Shown: in pieces, positions 9,384 to 16,380 of the stretch
Position numbering within the stretch: the first letter of the stretch is position 1
Layout: every line of letters begins with the position of its first letter
Assembly: GCF_000827595.2 (NCBI RefSeq)
Contig: NZ_LN776193.1
Span: 14,734 to 73,903 of the forward strand
Direction of reading: 5' to 3'
DNA: 59,170 nucleotides
Source: Necropsobacter massiliensis
GTDB lineage: Bacteria; Pseudomonadota; Gammaproteobacteria; Enterobacterales; Pasteurellaceae
Notes under the pieces: model-generated
What the model saw: the letters and a program-made list of their open reading frames with translations, nothing else
Databases searched by the model: none
Told to the model about the DNA's origin: nothing
Program-made: the position numbers and the translations under genes

Positions 9384-11210
9384 TTATGCCGCGTTAAGCT
9401 TCAGGATTTTGGTTTCAGGGTTCAAAATTTCAGGCAATTTTTCATCTTGTAACCAGGTTTCCAGCAACTCCGCCGGCACACCGTCCGCGAAATGTGTTGC
9501 CAGCTGCTTATAATGCTTGCCGTTCCATTGCGGAAAGTGGGTTTTAAGCTGTTTGGCGCATTCCACTAAACCGACAGGTTTTTGTTCAACCCGTCTTGCG
9601 TTGGTGGTCAGTTCGTGTTCCTGACCTTTCTTCGGTATAAACCAGTTCAAGCTCGCCTCATCAATATGCTTATAAGGATCAATTTCACCGTTAAATAACG
9701 GCTTATTGGCTTTTTTCGCACGTCTTAAATCGTCTTCATTGGTCACACCGTAAGCTAATTGTTCAAGCTCTTCTTTATGGGTTTCAAAAGCTGTTTTCTT
9801 GTGAGATTTATATTCTTCACCAATCATCGCCGCATCCACACGGAAACCGTATTCATTGACTTCGATTGGTTCAAGTACCACCCAGTAAGGTTTCAACACT
9901 TCCTTGCCATTCTCATCAAAAGATTGAGTAAAGCATTGCACCTGTACACAATTCGGGCGATATGGATTTTTTCCCACTGTCACTTTTTCTCCAACTCTTG
10001 CAATCGGTACATTTCGCACGTCATAACGATAATTGCCGAAACTGATTTCTAATTTGTCCGACACTACACGCTCAGCCAGAGATGTCAGCATCAACTCCTT
10101 GCAAATTTCACGGCTTGGCGGCTGAATCAAATCCTTATTCAAAATCCGATTCCATGCCTGATAACGGCTTAATTTATGACGGCTATGTTTGACTTTTGCA
10201 TTGAAATGCCGCATCCAACGATGAGCCAGTTCATTCAGCTCCGTCAAACCGCTCACATTCATAAAGCGCAAACCGCTCTCGAACTGGCGTTCCACAATGT
10301 CATTGCCTTTTTCTACCTGTCCCTTAGCCCGAGCATTTTTTGTTCTCGGAATTTCTACCTTTACATCAAGTTGGTGTAATAAATGGGTAAACATCTTAGA
10401 GGTATTCGCCGAACCACGGTCAAACATTAGGATTTTCGGCACACCATAAAACGGTTCGATTTTAGGATCTGCTTTCGGTTGAATGGCGTTGATAAACGTC
10501 TCAGAAATGTTTTCCGCCGTTTCGCCGCCGTAAACATACTCCACATAAATCACACCGCTGGCATGGTCAGTAATGACATATCGCCATACCCGTTGAGGTT
10601 CGATTTTTGCCACATTAGACGGCTTGTTTTTATAAAACTCGCCTTCTTCCATAATGCATAAGCCGTTACCTTTACCCGTTTCTTTAAGGTAATAAAGTAC
10701 ACACAATGACGGGTCAATTTGCCAAACATGATTCGGGTGACGGCTTTGCATTTGCACCACTGGGGCAGGGCGAAGCAACTGGTCAGGGTGCATATTCGCA
10801 TTGCGTAATGCACGCTCGATACTACTTGCCGAATAAAGACGAATTTCGCCGGTTTTCTTATCCACAAATTCCGCCTTCACTATTCCGTTGGCTCTTAATA
10901 CCGTAAGAATACGCTCAAGGGTCATCATGGTTTTGCCGTTTTTTCGCCGAGTATGAAGCCATGCCGAACTAATCATCTTCAGTTCATCCATATTTAACTG
11001 ATTTTTCCCCTTATCCGACCGCGCTTTACGATAACTGGCTTGACGATAAGGTTTAAGCTTATTTAAAAAAGTATTCCGACTTAATCCGCAAGTGGCGCAA
11101 CCTTCTTTAATCACTTTTTCTTTTTCGCCAAACTTTGCCGCGTCTATGCGCTTTGCCCAAAGGGATAGCACATTCGGTAAAATATCCATTGCATCATCCT
11201 TACTCCACAA
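9384..11210 (-). CDS. DDE transposase (MuA-like)
   Basis: 608 aa. It joins phage ends to target DNA for integration and replicative transposition. Residues about 30-130 hold helix-turn-helix segments that would bind the ends. The catalytic core shows D166 (HVWQIDPS), D264 (ILMFDRGSAN) and E300 (GQVEKGNDIVE), giving DD35E spacing; the Mu-type C-terminal beta-barrel region follows (about 385-450). The last about 90 residues probably contact the ATPase and other subunits. All catalytic residues are present, so the enzyme looks functional. The start overlaps the preceding gene by 11 bp. Confidence 0.95.
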   Translation of the reverse strand: MWSKDDAMDILPNVLSLWAKRIDAAKFGEKEKVIKEGCATCGLSRNTFLNKLKPYRQASYRKARSDKGKNQLNMDELKMISSAWLHTRRKNGKTMMTLERILTVLRANGIVKAEFVDKKTGEIRLYSASSIERALRNANMHPDQLLRPAPVVQMQSRHPNHVWQIDPSLCVLYYLKETGKGNGLCIMEEGEFYKNKPSNVAKIEPQRVWRYVITDHASGVIYVEYVYGGETAENISETFINAIQPKADPKIEPFYGVPKILMFDRGSANTSKMFTHLLHQLDVKVEIPRTKNARAKGQVEKGNDIVERQFESGLRFMNVSGLTELNELAHRWMRHFNAKVKHSRHKLSRYQAWNRILNKDLIQPPSREICKELMLTSLAERVVSDKLEISFGNYRYDVRNVPIARVGEKVTVGKNPYRPNCVQVQCFTQSFDENGKEVLKPYWVVLEPIEVNEYGFRVDAAMIGEEYKSHKKTAFETHKEELEQLAYGVTNEDDLRRAKKANKPLFNGEIDPYKHIDEASLNWFIPKKGQEHELTTNARRVEQKPVGLVECAKQLKTHFPQWNGKHYKQLATHFADGVPAELLETWLQDEKLPEILNPETKILKLNAA

Positions 11211-12165
11211 TTTCAGGGTTAATTACGTCATCCAGAATAGAAGATAAACTTTGACCGGTTTCAGCATCTTCGCCTGTATAATCGTCTCTCGCCCACTCAG
11301 GCAAATCATCATCCGACGGTTGATCATTAATTTGAAAGTGTTCTTTCAGCTCACTTAAAATCAACTGATACTCCGCAAGCACACCACTCATAAACTGGCG
11401 ATGGTCAATGCCGTGTTCTTCTTGGTGAGCTTGCAAAGCTTCAAAGGCTTGGAATACTTGCCCCCTTAAAATCGCTTCGGCCTTATAACTAATCGCGGCC
11501 GCTTCTTCGCGTAGTGCACCGCCACGCTGCTCGGGCGTTTGGATTTCGATAAGCTGGGTTTTCTTCGCTAATTCCTTATCCAGTTTGTCCAATCGGTCAT
11601 TTCTGTTTTTCAGCACTTTCGCTTGCGCATCGTAGTTGCCTTTTAGACTTTCCAGCTGTTTAGTTAAAGCTTCTTTTTCCTTAGCATGTTTTGCCGCTAA
11701 ATCTTCGATTTTCTCAATCAAATCTTCCTTATCGGTGGCTTCCGAATAATCCGCTTCCACAATCTCCGCGCGGGCTTCTTCAGGCAACTGACGGAGTTTA
11801 CGCATTTCACGGTAACCCAAGCCTAGGCGTTGGGAGGTTTCGAGGAAATCTTCGCCGAGTACTGCTAGATTTTGCAAATCAAGGTCAATCTTCTGTCGGC
11901 TAAAACCACAAGCGGTGCAGTAATTTTCCCAACTGCTAACCGTTATCACTTTTCCGTCTTGGTCAATATAGCTCAACCCCTTGTATTTCTTAGAGTTCTT
12001 GATTTCGTTTAGCACTTTCAAACTGCTAACCGTTAGCAGTTTTTCCACAAAGCTAAATGCCTTTAACATTCCCATTGCTTCGTGAGCTTCTGCCAAATCC
12101 TGCGTCATCGCCTTAGCCGCTAACGCCACTGCATTCTGTTCTTGGCTTAAGGTTAATTCAGTCAT
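11200..12165 (-). CDS. Coiled-coil early protein, possible DNA-binding replication or partition factor
   Basis: 321 aa. Residues 30-110 contain a possible helix-turn-helix (YCTACGFSRQKIDLDLQNL). Residues about 145-215 are a long charged coiled coil (HAKEKEALTKQLESLKG and following). The C-terminus is acidic (QPSDDDLPEWARDDYTGED). A gene of this type stands directly upstream of the transposase in BcepMu-like prophages as I recall them. No enzymatic motif is visible. Function inferred only from position: DNA binding early in the lytic cycle. Confidence 0.7.
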   Translation of the reverse strand: MTELTLSQEQNAVALAAKAMTQDLAEAHEAMGMLKAFSFVEKLLTVSSLKVLNEIKNSKKYKGLSYIDQDGKVITVSSWENYCTACGFSRQKIDLDLQNLAVLGEDFLETSQRLGLGYREMRKLRQLPEEARAEIVEADYSEATDKEDLIEKIEDLAAKHAKEKEALTKQLESLKGNYDAQAKVLKNRNDRLDKLDKELAKKTQLIEIQTPEQRGGALREEAAAISYKAEAILRGQVFQAFEALQAHQEEHGIDHRQFMSGVLAEYQLILSELKEHFQINDQPSDDDLPEWARDDYTGEDAETGQSLSSILDDVINPEIVE

Positions 12166-12193
12166 TGTTCCGTTCTCCTATTGTAAAATTTGC

Positions 12194-12493
12194 CTAAAAT
12201 GCACCCGCTTGCACTCGGGAACGCACCTGTGCCAACCGTTCCGACGCTTTCTGCATCTCCGTTTCGTGGCTTACCGCAATCTGCAAAATCTGATAGCTCA
12301 AGCCATAGGCGCCGGTGTCCAGCCGTTGCACAAAGCCCTCCGCCTCTAAAAAGGCAATCGCTCGGGTAACATTTACCGGCGTTTCGCCAATCGCTTCACA
12401 CAGTTCCTTATTGGTTAGTCCTGTCAAACTTCTGCCTTTTAAGGCTTTTAAAATCCGCAATGCCCGTTGTGTCGTGTTTAATTTCTCTTTCAT
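12194..12493 (-). CDS. Winged-helix (IclR/MarR-like) small regulator
   Basis: 99 aa from the ATG at 12493, which has GGAGG 7 nt upstream; an upstream in-frame ATG at 12511 lies inside the previous gene. Residues 5-60 form a winged helix: TTQRALRILKALKGR, LTNKELCEAIGETPVNVTRAIAFLEAEGF and QRLDTGAYGLS. The C-terminal helix may dimerise. It overlaps the 54-aa gene upstream by the ATGA pattern. It probably regulates the early operon or acts as a transposition accessory factor. Confidence 0.8.
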   Translation of the reverse strand: MKEKLNTTQRALRILKALKGRSLTGLTNKELCEAIGETPVNVTRAIAFLEAEGFVQRLDTGAYGLSYQILQIAVSHETEMQKASERLAQVRSRVQAGAF

Positions 12494-12654
12494 TCCGCTT
12501 CCTCCGCCCAATCCACCGGTTGGATAGGTTTCACCTGTTTTTCCTGCATTCGCAATACAAAATCAGGCACTAAATTGCATTCCGCTTTGCTACGTACGAT
12601 GTAGCCGTTGCGACGTAAAAACCACATCGCAAGTCGTTCTAAAATTCGTTTCAT
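12490..12654 (-). CDS. Small early protein, 54 aa
   Basis: ATG at 12654 has AGGAGA 7 nt upstream. The product starts MKRILERLAMWFLRRNGYIV and ends VDWAEEAE. The first 20 residues form a basic amphipathic helix. The stop overlaps the start of the winged-helix gene, and the gene fills what would otherwise be a gap in a tight operon. No known family. Confidence 0.7.
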   Translation of the reverse strand: MKRILERLAMWFLRRNGYIVRSKAECNLVPDFVLRMQEKQVKPIQPVDWAEEAE

Positions 12655-12679
12655 TTTGTTCTCCTATAAACTTGTTCAA

Positions 12680-12700
12680 GCGGTTAAAAACCGCATTTTT
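12680..12700 (+). terminator. Small hairpin between the first two early genes
   Basis: GCGGTT (12680-12685) pairs with AACCGC (12689-12694), with ATTTTT after it on the plus strand. It lies 26 bp upstream of the 54-aa gene. As a minus-strand terminator it lacks a U-tract, so it would matter mainly for antisense transcripts. Confidence 0.4.
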
Positions 12701-12754
12701 CTGCAAAAAATGTCGCTTTAGGATCTACCAAATTGTTAAAGAGCAATGTTGCAC

Positions 12755-12997
12755 TTAAGCGGCAACGGACTGATTTTCGGTGTTCGGGTCAGGTTTTAAT
12801 CCCAACAGCACCGCGGTTTTATGAGCTTCTCCCCAGGTGCCTTTCAATCGCCCGCGCAGTAAATCGGAAATCGCCTGTTGGTCTATGCTGAAGTGTCTTG
12901 CCCATTCGCTGCGGTTAATTCCGTGACGGATAAAATAGGCTCTTACGCTCTCCGTAGTTTGTGGATACGGCAAGGGGGAAAATTCGTTGTTTGTCAT
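12755..12997 (-). CDS. BcepMu gp16-family DNA-binding regulator (Ner-like position)
   Basis: 80 aa. A Cro-like helix-turn-helix is visible (SEWARHFSIDQQAISDLLRG), within the pattern VRAYFIRHGIN...GTWGEAHKTAVLLGLK of the BcepMu gp16 family. It is the first gene of the early operon, with AAGGAG 6 nt before the ATG, and lies opposite a plus-strand gene. In Mu, the equivalent place is taken by Ner, which turns down the early and repressor promoters; the same role is likely here. Confidence 0.88.
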   Translation of the reverse strand: MTNNEFSPLPYPQTTESVRAYFIRHGINRSEWARHFSIDQQAISDLLRGRLKGTWGEAHKTAVLLGLKPDPNTENQSVAA

Positions 12998-13058
12998 TTA
13001 TTCTCCTTGTTTTGCTGTGGTAAAATGTGGCAAATATTACATAAATAAGGACAAAATA
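12998..13058. promoter_or_regulatory. Divergent control region of early operon and switch genes
   Basis: This 61-bp gap separates two divergent genes and must hold the early promoter. On the plus strand an extended -10, TGGTAAAAT (13018-13026), is visible inside TGTGGTAAAAT, and the same 11 bp recurs at 13470-13480 before the repressor gene. The minus-strand promoter is less clear (AT-rich TGTAATATT). Operators for the gp16-like and c-like proteins probably overlap these sites. Confidence 0.55.
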
Positions 13059-13358
13059 ATGAATGCCGCTAATCAATCATTTGAAGCTCGTTTGGCAATG
13101 CTAGAAGCCAAAGTCGAAACGCTCCAAGTGGAAAACAATCTCTATGAATACCTGCTTTGCTGTCTTATCGATTACATCGAGAACGACGACGTACGGGCGG
13201 GTATGAAGGACTACCTCTACAAACAAGCCCGGATGTATCTAAATGAGCCGACGCATCTCGACGCATTTCATCTAACCAAGCCGATGACTTATGGTCAGGT
13301 GGTACATCGGATGGCGAAGCAAATTCAGTGGTGGGACGAGTTCTACGGTAACCCATAA
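13059..13358 (+). CDS. Switch-region coiled-coil protein, unknown function
   Basis: 99 aa from the ATG at 13059, which has AAGGA 7 nt upstream; a longer frame back to 12987 has no ribosome site. Residues 8-30 (FEARLAMLEAKVETLQVENN) are a coiled coil, followed by LCCLIDYIENDDVRAGMKDYLY and a Trp-rich end (QIQWWDEFYGNP). Its own terminator follows at 13377. It is transcribed divergently from the early operon, the side expressed in lysogens, so a role in lysogeny is possible. Confidence 0.7.
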   Translation: MNAANQSFEARLAMLEAKVETLQVENNLYEYLLCCLIDYIENDDVRAGMKDYLYKQARMYLNEPTHLDAFHLTKPMTYGQVVHRMAKQIQWWDEFYGNP

Positions 13359-13425
13359 CGATATCCACCAAGGTTTCCTGCACAGCAGGTTTTTTTAAAA
13401 AGTAAATCAATAACCGACTAAGCAT
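13165..13425 (-). CDS. Possible small antisense-overlapping gene with a strong ribosome site
   Basis: ATG at 13425 is preceded by AGGAGG at 5 nt, about the best Shine-Dalgarno in the region. The product would be 86 aa starting MLSRLLIYFLKKPAVQETLV, with a hydrophobic, basic N-terminus. The last 50 residues lie antisense to the plus-strand gene and are rich in Arg, Ser and Pro, like non-coding translation. Either a short membrane-active peptide is made here, or the ribosome site is coincidental. Low confidence. Confidence 0.3.
   Translation of the reverse strand: MLSRLLIYFLKKPAVQETLVDIVMGYRRTRPTTEFASPSDVPPDHKSSAWLDEMRRDASAHLDTSGLVCRGSPSYPPVRRRSRCNR
13377..13396 (+). terminator. Intrinsic terminator
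   Basis: CCTGC (13377-13381), loop ACA, GCAGG (13385-13389), then seven T. It follows the plus-strand switch gene by 19 bp. Confidence 0.8.
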
Positions 13426-13469
13426 AAACGCCTCCTATTTCTGTTGTTTTATGGTTCGTTTGTTGTTGA

Positions 13470-13480
13470 TGTGGTAAAAT
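13470..13480 (+). promoter_or_regulatory. Probable repressor promoter (extended -10)
   Basis: TGTGGTAAAAT, identical to 13016-13026, contains an extended -10 (TGGTAAAAT) 44 bp before the repressor start. The shared 11 bp could also be an operator half-site used to co-regulate both plus-strand switch genes. Confidence 0.5.
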
Positions 13481-13523
13481 TATGAACATTCGAGTATAGA
13501 AAATCAAGAAAAATTTGGAACAA

Positions 13524-13880
13524 ATGAGTATAAATAATCGTGTTTGCTTAATTATTGAACATTTTGGCGATAGTATTACAAAGTTTTCTGAACGTTCGGG
13601 TATAAATTACCGCTCAGTGCAGAACTATATGCGTGGAGAAAGAGAACCTAATGCGGAAGCTTTTTTAAAATTTGCACAGTTGGGTATAAACATAAACTGG
13701 CTTTTAACAGGACAAGGCGAGATGTTTATTGGCGGCACACCTGAAAGCACTCTCACTCAAAAAGAACAAACCCTCCTTGAAGACTACCGAGAAAGTAACG
13801 AACAAGGCAAAGAAGCTATTGAAAAAACCGCTAGCGCGTTGGCAGAGGCGAAGGCGCTTGCGGATAGTAAAGTAGCCTGA
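13524..13880 (+). CDS. Phage repressor c-like XRE protein
   Basis: 118 aa from ATG 13524 (a TTG at 13515 is the alternative). Residues 12-62 form a Cro/CI helix-turn-helix: GDSITKFSERSGINYRSVQNYMRG then EPNAEAFLKFAQLGININWLLTGQGEMF, a motif typical of Mu c-type repressors. The C-terminal part is helical, with no S24 peptidase domain, so it would not self-cleave in the SOS response. It is probably the lysogeny repressor of the early promoter. Confidence 0.82.
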   Translation: MSINNRVCLIIEHFGDSITKFSERSGINYRSVQNYMRGEREPNAEAFLKFAQLGININWLLTGQGEMFIGGTPESTLTQKEQTLLEDYRESNEQGKEAIEKTASALAEAKALADSKVA

Positions 13881-13958
13881 TGATGTATGCCAAGCGTAGC
13901 AAAAAACACAAAAGAAAAACGTTTATGTAGTTTAAAATGGTGAAATCTTTTTCGTGAT

Positions 13959-13992
13959 AAGCTCTTACCGAATGGTTTGAGCTTTTCTTTTT
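13959..13992 (+). terminator. Terminator after the repressor gene
   Basis: AAGCTC (13959-13964) pairs with GAGCTT (13979-13984), with an inner ACC/GGT pairing, followed by TTCTTTTT. Confidence 0.7.
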
Positions 13993-14012
13993 GGTCTTAA
14001 TTTACCAAAAAG
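13987..14012. promoter_or_regulatory. Palindrome upstream of the XRE/ImmA pair, candidate operator
   Basis: CTTTTTGGT (13987-13995) and ACCAAAAAG (14004-14012) are perfect inverted repeats around an 8-nt AT spacer. The inner sequence TCTTAATTTA recurs at 14045-14054, 40 bp before the start at 14096. This looks like an operator for the XRE protein, overlapping the upstream terminator's U-tract. Confidence 0.45.
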
Positions 14013-14095
14013 GTTAAATAAATTTAAAAAATCATTGTTTTTTGTTCTTAATTTAATTATGATGAACGTGTAACTAACAAACAGGAGAACTCACT

Positions 14096-14458
14096 ATGGC
14101 ACTTACAGAATTCGGCAAAGCAGTCCGCAAAGCTCGGATTGATGCCAATGAAACATTACTCAGCATGGCTGCCGAAATCGGCACAAGCCCTGCTTTTTTA
14201 AGCGGTATGGAAACAGGTCGCAAAAAAATCCCAACAGAATGGGTGGAAAAAATTGTAGACTTTTTTAAACGCAAAAATGTACAAACCGAAGATTTACAAG
14301 AACTTGCTCATATTTCAAATGATGCAATTCCGGTAGAAGGTTTGCCATTACAACAACAAATGATGGTCGCAGGTTTTGCTAAATCAGCAATGACAGCTGA
14401 GCAACTTAGAAAATTTGCTGAATTATTAAAAGAAATCCATTCAGATAAAGGAGAATAA
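14096..14458 (+). CDS. XRE-family regulator paired with an ImmA/IrrE peptidase
   Basis: 120 aa. Residues 5-55 form a helix-turn-helix: EFGKAVRKARIDANETLLSMAAEIGTS then FLSGMETGRKKIP, as in antitoxin and ImmR-type repressors. The C-terminal 40 residues (about 75-115) are helical and may be the part recognised by the peptidase. AGGAG lies 8 nt before the ATG. Only 3 bp separate it from the ImmA-type gene. In ICEBs1-like elements such a pair sets induction: the peptidase cuts the repressor after DNA damage. A toxin-antitoxin role is the alternative. Confidence 0.8.
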   Translation: MALTEFGKAVRKARIDANETLLSMAAEIGTSPAFLSGMETGRKKIPTEWVEKIVDFFKRKNVQTEDLQELAHISNDAIPVEGLPLQQQMMVAGFAKSAMTAEQLRKFAELLKEIHSDKGE

Positions 14459-14461
14459 TGG

Positions 14462-14962
14462 ATGAGTTTGCAAAGTCTGTTATATGAGATGCACGGTTAC
14501 CGAGTAAAGCCTATGACTAGAGAAGAAATTGTACAAGTTGCATTGCCTATTGCAAAATACTTGAAATTTACCGAATGGCATAAGCAACGTTCAAAGTTTG
14601 AATGGATTTTAGAAACGCTTAACGAAATTGTAAATATCGAAATTTTTTCTGAGCAAGAATGGAACGAATTAACGAAAGGATTAACTCAAGCACATTATAG
14701 TCCTAATGAATTAACAATTCGAACAACAGAAAAGACATATCAGCTTGCGTGTCAAGGAGATCGAGATGCTCTTGGGATTATTCTACATGAATTAGGACAT
14801 ATGTTTCTAATGCACCAAACATACCTGCATAAATCAAATGAGCCACCGACAATCAATGAAAATCCTGAATGGCAAGCAGATACTTTTGCAGAAGTTATTT
14901 TAGAATCAATGGGATATCAGACCAAGCAGCTTTCACTGAATTTTGAAAGTCCTGAAATGTGA
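14462..14962 (+). CDS. ImmA/IrrE-family zinc metallopeptidase
   Basis: 166 aa. The zincin motif HELGH (H109, E110, H113) and a downstream EWQAD acidic ligand region (about 136-140) are both present, so it should be catalytic. The family cleaves partner XRE repressors to induce mobile elements or stress genes. It is cotranscribed with the XRE gene and followed by a run of hairpins. This gives the phage a second possible induction path besides loss of the c-like repressor. Confidence 0.85.
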   Translation: MSLQSLLYEMHGYRVKPMTREEIVQVALPIAKYLKFTEWHKQRSKFEWILETLNEIVNIEIFSEQEWNELTKGLTQAHYSPNELTIRTTEKTYQLACQGDRDALGIILHELGHMFLMHQTYLHKSNEPPTINENPEWQADTFAEVILESMGYQTKQLSLNFESPEM

Positions 14963-15087
14963 AAACCCAATCACAAGGACTGGGTTTTAGAGAGTAATAA
15001 ATACGCCAATATTTATTACTATGTATAGTTCTCCATCCGCTGTACACAATGCACATAAAAGAAGAACACCTTCGAAAACGGTGTTCT
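14962..15087. terminator. Three successive hairpins after the ImmA-type gene
   Basis: Hairpin 1: AAAACCCA (14962-14969) with TGGGTTTT (14981-14988). Hairpin 2: AGTAATAAATA (14993-15003) with TATTTATTACT (15010-15020), a perfect 11-bp match. Hairpin 3: AGAACACC (15063-15070) with GGTGTTCT (15080-15087). Their order insulates the switch region from the late operon. No protein of note lies between 14963 and 15154. Confidence 0.6.
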
Positions 15088-15154
15088 ATTCTAAATTAAA
15101 TTGTGTGGCATTGTCTATAAATAAGTGATGGCAATTTAATAAAAGGATAGTATT

Positions 15155-15295
15155 ATGACCTTTGAAACAACCCAAGAGACTGATATGGTAGTGGTTTACA
15201 CTCCCTATATCACTCGAAATGGTAAACGTATCTACCGTAAAAATGGTGGTATGTTCCGTTTTGAAGTGCCAGCGAGTCAATATCGCCAGCATTAA
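15155..15295 (+). CDS. Small protein, 46 aa, upstream of the lysis genes
   Basis: ATG at 15155 has AAAAGGA 7 nt upstream. The product contains VVVYTPYITRNGKRIYRKNG and MFRFEVPASQYRQH: a short basic beta-type protein, with no Cys and no membrane segment. It stands alone between the hairpin cluster and the first late-promoter candidate, so it may be expressed separately. I recognise the TPYITRNGKRIYRKNG style from small hypothetical proteins of Pasteurellaceae phages but know no function. Confidence 0.7.
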   Translation: MTFETTQETDMVVVYTPYITRNGKRIYRKNGGMFRFEVPASQYRQH

Positions 15296-15298
15296 TTT

Positions 15299-15317
15299 CC
15301 TTAAAGCGGTTTAAAAT
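15299..15317 (+). promoter_or_regulatory. Candidate late promoter 1 (lysis)
   Basis: CCTTAA-AGCGG-TTTAAAAT. The same layout, C(T/C)TTAA, five bases, (T/A)TTAAAA, occurs only in front of three other late gene blocks (22641, 28020, 34509). TAAAAT would serve as -10; there is no -35, as expected for an activator-dependent phage promoter. Confidence 0.6.
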
Positions 15318-15340
15318 GAAATTAGACTGCACTTTTATAC

Positions 15341-15375
15341 ACTCCAGTTACTGATTAAACCTAAGTAACTGGAGT
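15341..15375 (+). promoter_or_regulatory. Hairpin carrying the lysozyme ribosome site, followed by seven T and ATG
   Basis: ACTCCAGTTACT (15341-15352) pairs perfectly with AGTAACTGGAGT (15364-15375). The GGAG in the 3' arm is the only Shine-Dalgarno for the lysozyme start at 15382, and TTTTTTT (15375-15381) fills the gap. The structure is both a terminator shape and a ribosome-site lock. The twin structure is at 28062-28105. Confidence 0.75.
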
Positions 15376-15381
15376 TTTTTT

Positions 15382-15891
15382 ATGTCTGAAAACCTGTCTT
15401 TTCGCCAAGTTTTTGACCGTTTAATCGGTCACGAAGGCGGCTATGTCAATGACCCACACGACCCCGGTGGTGAAACTAACTGGGGCATTACCAAATACAC
15501 CGCACGCGAAAACGGCTACAACGGAGAAATGAAAGTCATGACCCGTGAACAAGCCTTCAAAATCTATGAAAAAGCCTTCTGGCAACGCTACCACTGCGAA
15601 AAATTACCCGAAGCGGTGGCGTTTCAATTCTTTGATGCCGCGGTTAACCACGGCACCGGCACCGCCAGCCGTATGTTGCAACGTGCGGTAAATGTGGCGG
15701 ATGACGGCATTGTGGGCAAAGTTACATTAAGTGCGGTCGAAAAAATGCCGATTTCCGATTTGCTTTTACGCTTTAACGCCGAACGCATCCGCTTTTATAC
15801 CAAGTTGAAAAACTTCCCGCGCTACGGCAAAGGCTGGATGAACCGTATTGCCGGCAACTTGGCTTATGCGGCGGTCGATAACGAAGTGTAG
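15382..15891 (+). CDS. Endolysin, GH108 muramidase
   Basis: 169 aa. It cleaves the peptidoglycan glycan backbone at lysis. The N-terminal signature GHEGGYVNDPHDPGGETNWGI contains the catalytic Glu (E18). The C-terminal half (from about 95) is the peptidoglycan-binding domain of the family (NVADDGIVGKVTLSAV). There is no signal peptide or signal-anchor, so it needs a holin. It is the first gene after the late promoter candidate, the place of lys in Mu. A host uptake signal sequence lies in it at 15729. Confidence 0.92.
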   Translation: MSENLSFRQVFDRLIGHEGGYVNDPHDPGGETNWGITKYTARENGYNGEMKVMTREQAFKIYEKAFWQRYHCEKLPEAVAFQFFDAAVNHGTGTASRMLQRAVNVADDGIVGKVTLSAVEKMPISDLLLRFNAERIRFYTKLKNFPRYGKGWMNRIAGNLAYAAVDNEV

Positions 15892-15924
15892 TTTCAACCG
15901 ATCATCAAAATTCAAGGAATTATT

Positions 15925-16188
15925 ATGCTGAAAGAATTGTTATCCACCGACGGCAAATTATCCACGACCAGCACCGTGCAGTTTATCGGTGCTTTGTGTG
16001 TATTCGGCTTAACCGTGTATGCCGTCGTCACAGGTCAACCCTACGCGGAAAGCCTGCTGAACAATGTGCTGATTTATTTATTCGGCGCCACTACGGCAAA
16101 AGGCGTGGTCACCAGCTATCAAGCAAAAATTAAGGGGGCTATCAATGGACAAATTACTGGCGTTTCTGAATCTCGTAAAACTGCTTAA
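15925..16188 (+). CDS. Holin-like membrane protein (DUF2644-like)
   Basis: 87 aa. Two membrane segments are visible: VQFIGALCVFGLTVYAVVTG (about 18-37) and LLNNVLIYLFGATTAKGVV (about 44-62), with a short basic tail. AAGGAA lies 7 nt before the start. Size, topology and position just after the endolysin fit a holin that makes inner-membrane holes. I place it in the DUF2644 family of Haemophilus-type phages from memory. No spanin pair could be identified nearby. Confidence 0.7.
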   Translation: MLKELLSTDGKLSTTSTVQFIGALCVFGLTVYAVVTGQPYAESLLNNVLIYLFGATTAKGVVTSYQAKIKGAINGQITGVSESRKTA

Positions 16189-16231
16189 ACGCTTTTTTAA
16201 ATGGCTAAATGAATTAGGAAAACGTAAATGA
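16145..16231 (+). CDS. Very small amphipathic protein, 28 aa
   Basis: The frame starts inside the holin gene and overlaps the next start by 4 bp. The product, MDKLLAFLNLVKLLKRFFKW plus NELGKRK, is one strongly amphipathic basic helix. GGGGG lies 5 nt upstream. It may be a coupled lysis accessory or a translational link; existence is uncertain. Confidence 0.4.
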   Translation: MDKLLAFLNLVKLLKRFFKWLNELGKRK

Positions 16232-16380
16232 AATTCTTAAGAAAACTCCGCAAACGCTGGCAAGGCTGGCGTTTTGCTCAACAAAACCCTGTGATTGCGG
16301 AACGCCGAAGTTATATCACCCAGGCGCTTAAATTAGGCGTGGAAAATCCTGTGATGCGTAAAAGACGGAGAAACCCATGA
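16228..16380 (+). CDS. Small basic protein, 50 aa
   Basis: It starts MKFLRKLRKRWQGWRFAQQN and ends in MRKRRRNP, with about a quarter Arg/Lys. Both ends overlap neighbours by 4 bp (ATGA), and AGGAAAA lies about 6 nt upstream. Such short basic proteins stand between lysis and terminase genes in Mu-like phages. Function unknown, probably nucleic-acid or membrane-surface binding. Confidence 0.6.
   Translation: MKFLRKLRKRWQGWRFAQQNPVIAERRSYITQALKLGVENPVMRKRRRNP

Noticed and set aside
15086-15292. Minus-strand frame opposite the 46-aa gene
   Set aside because: The plus-strand 46-aa frame has a good ribosome site; the reverse one has none and runs into hairpin sequence.
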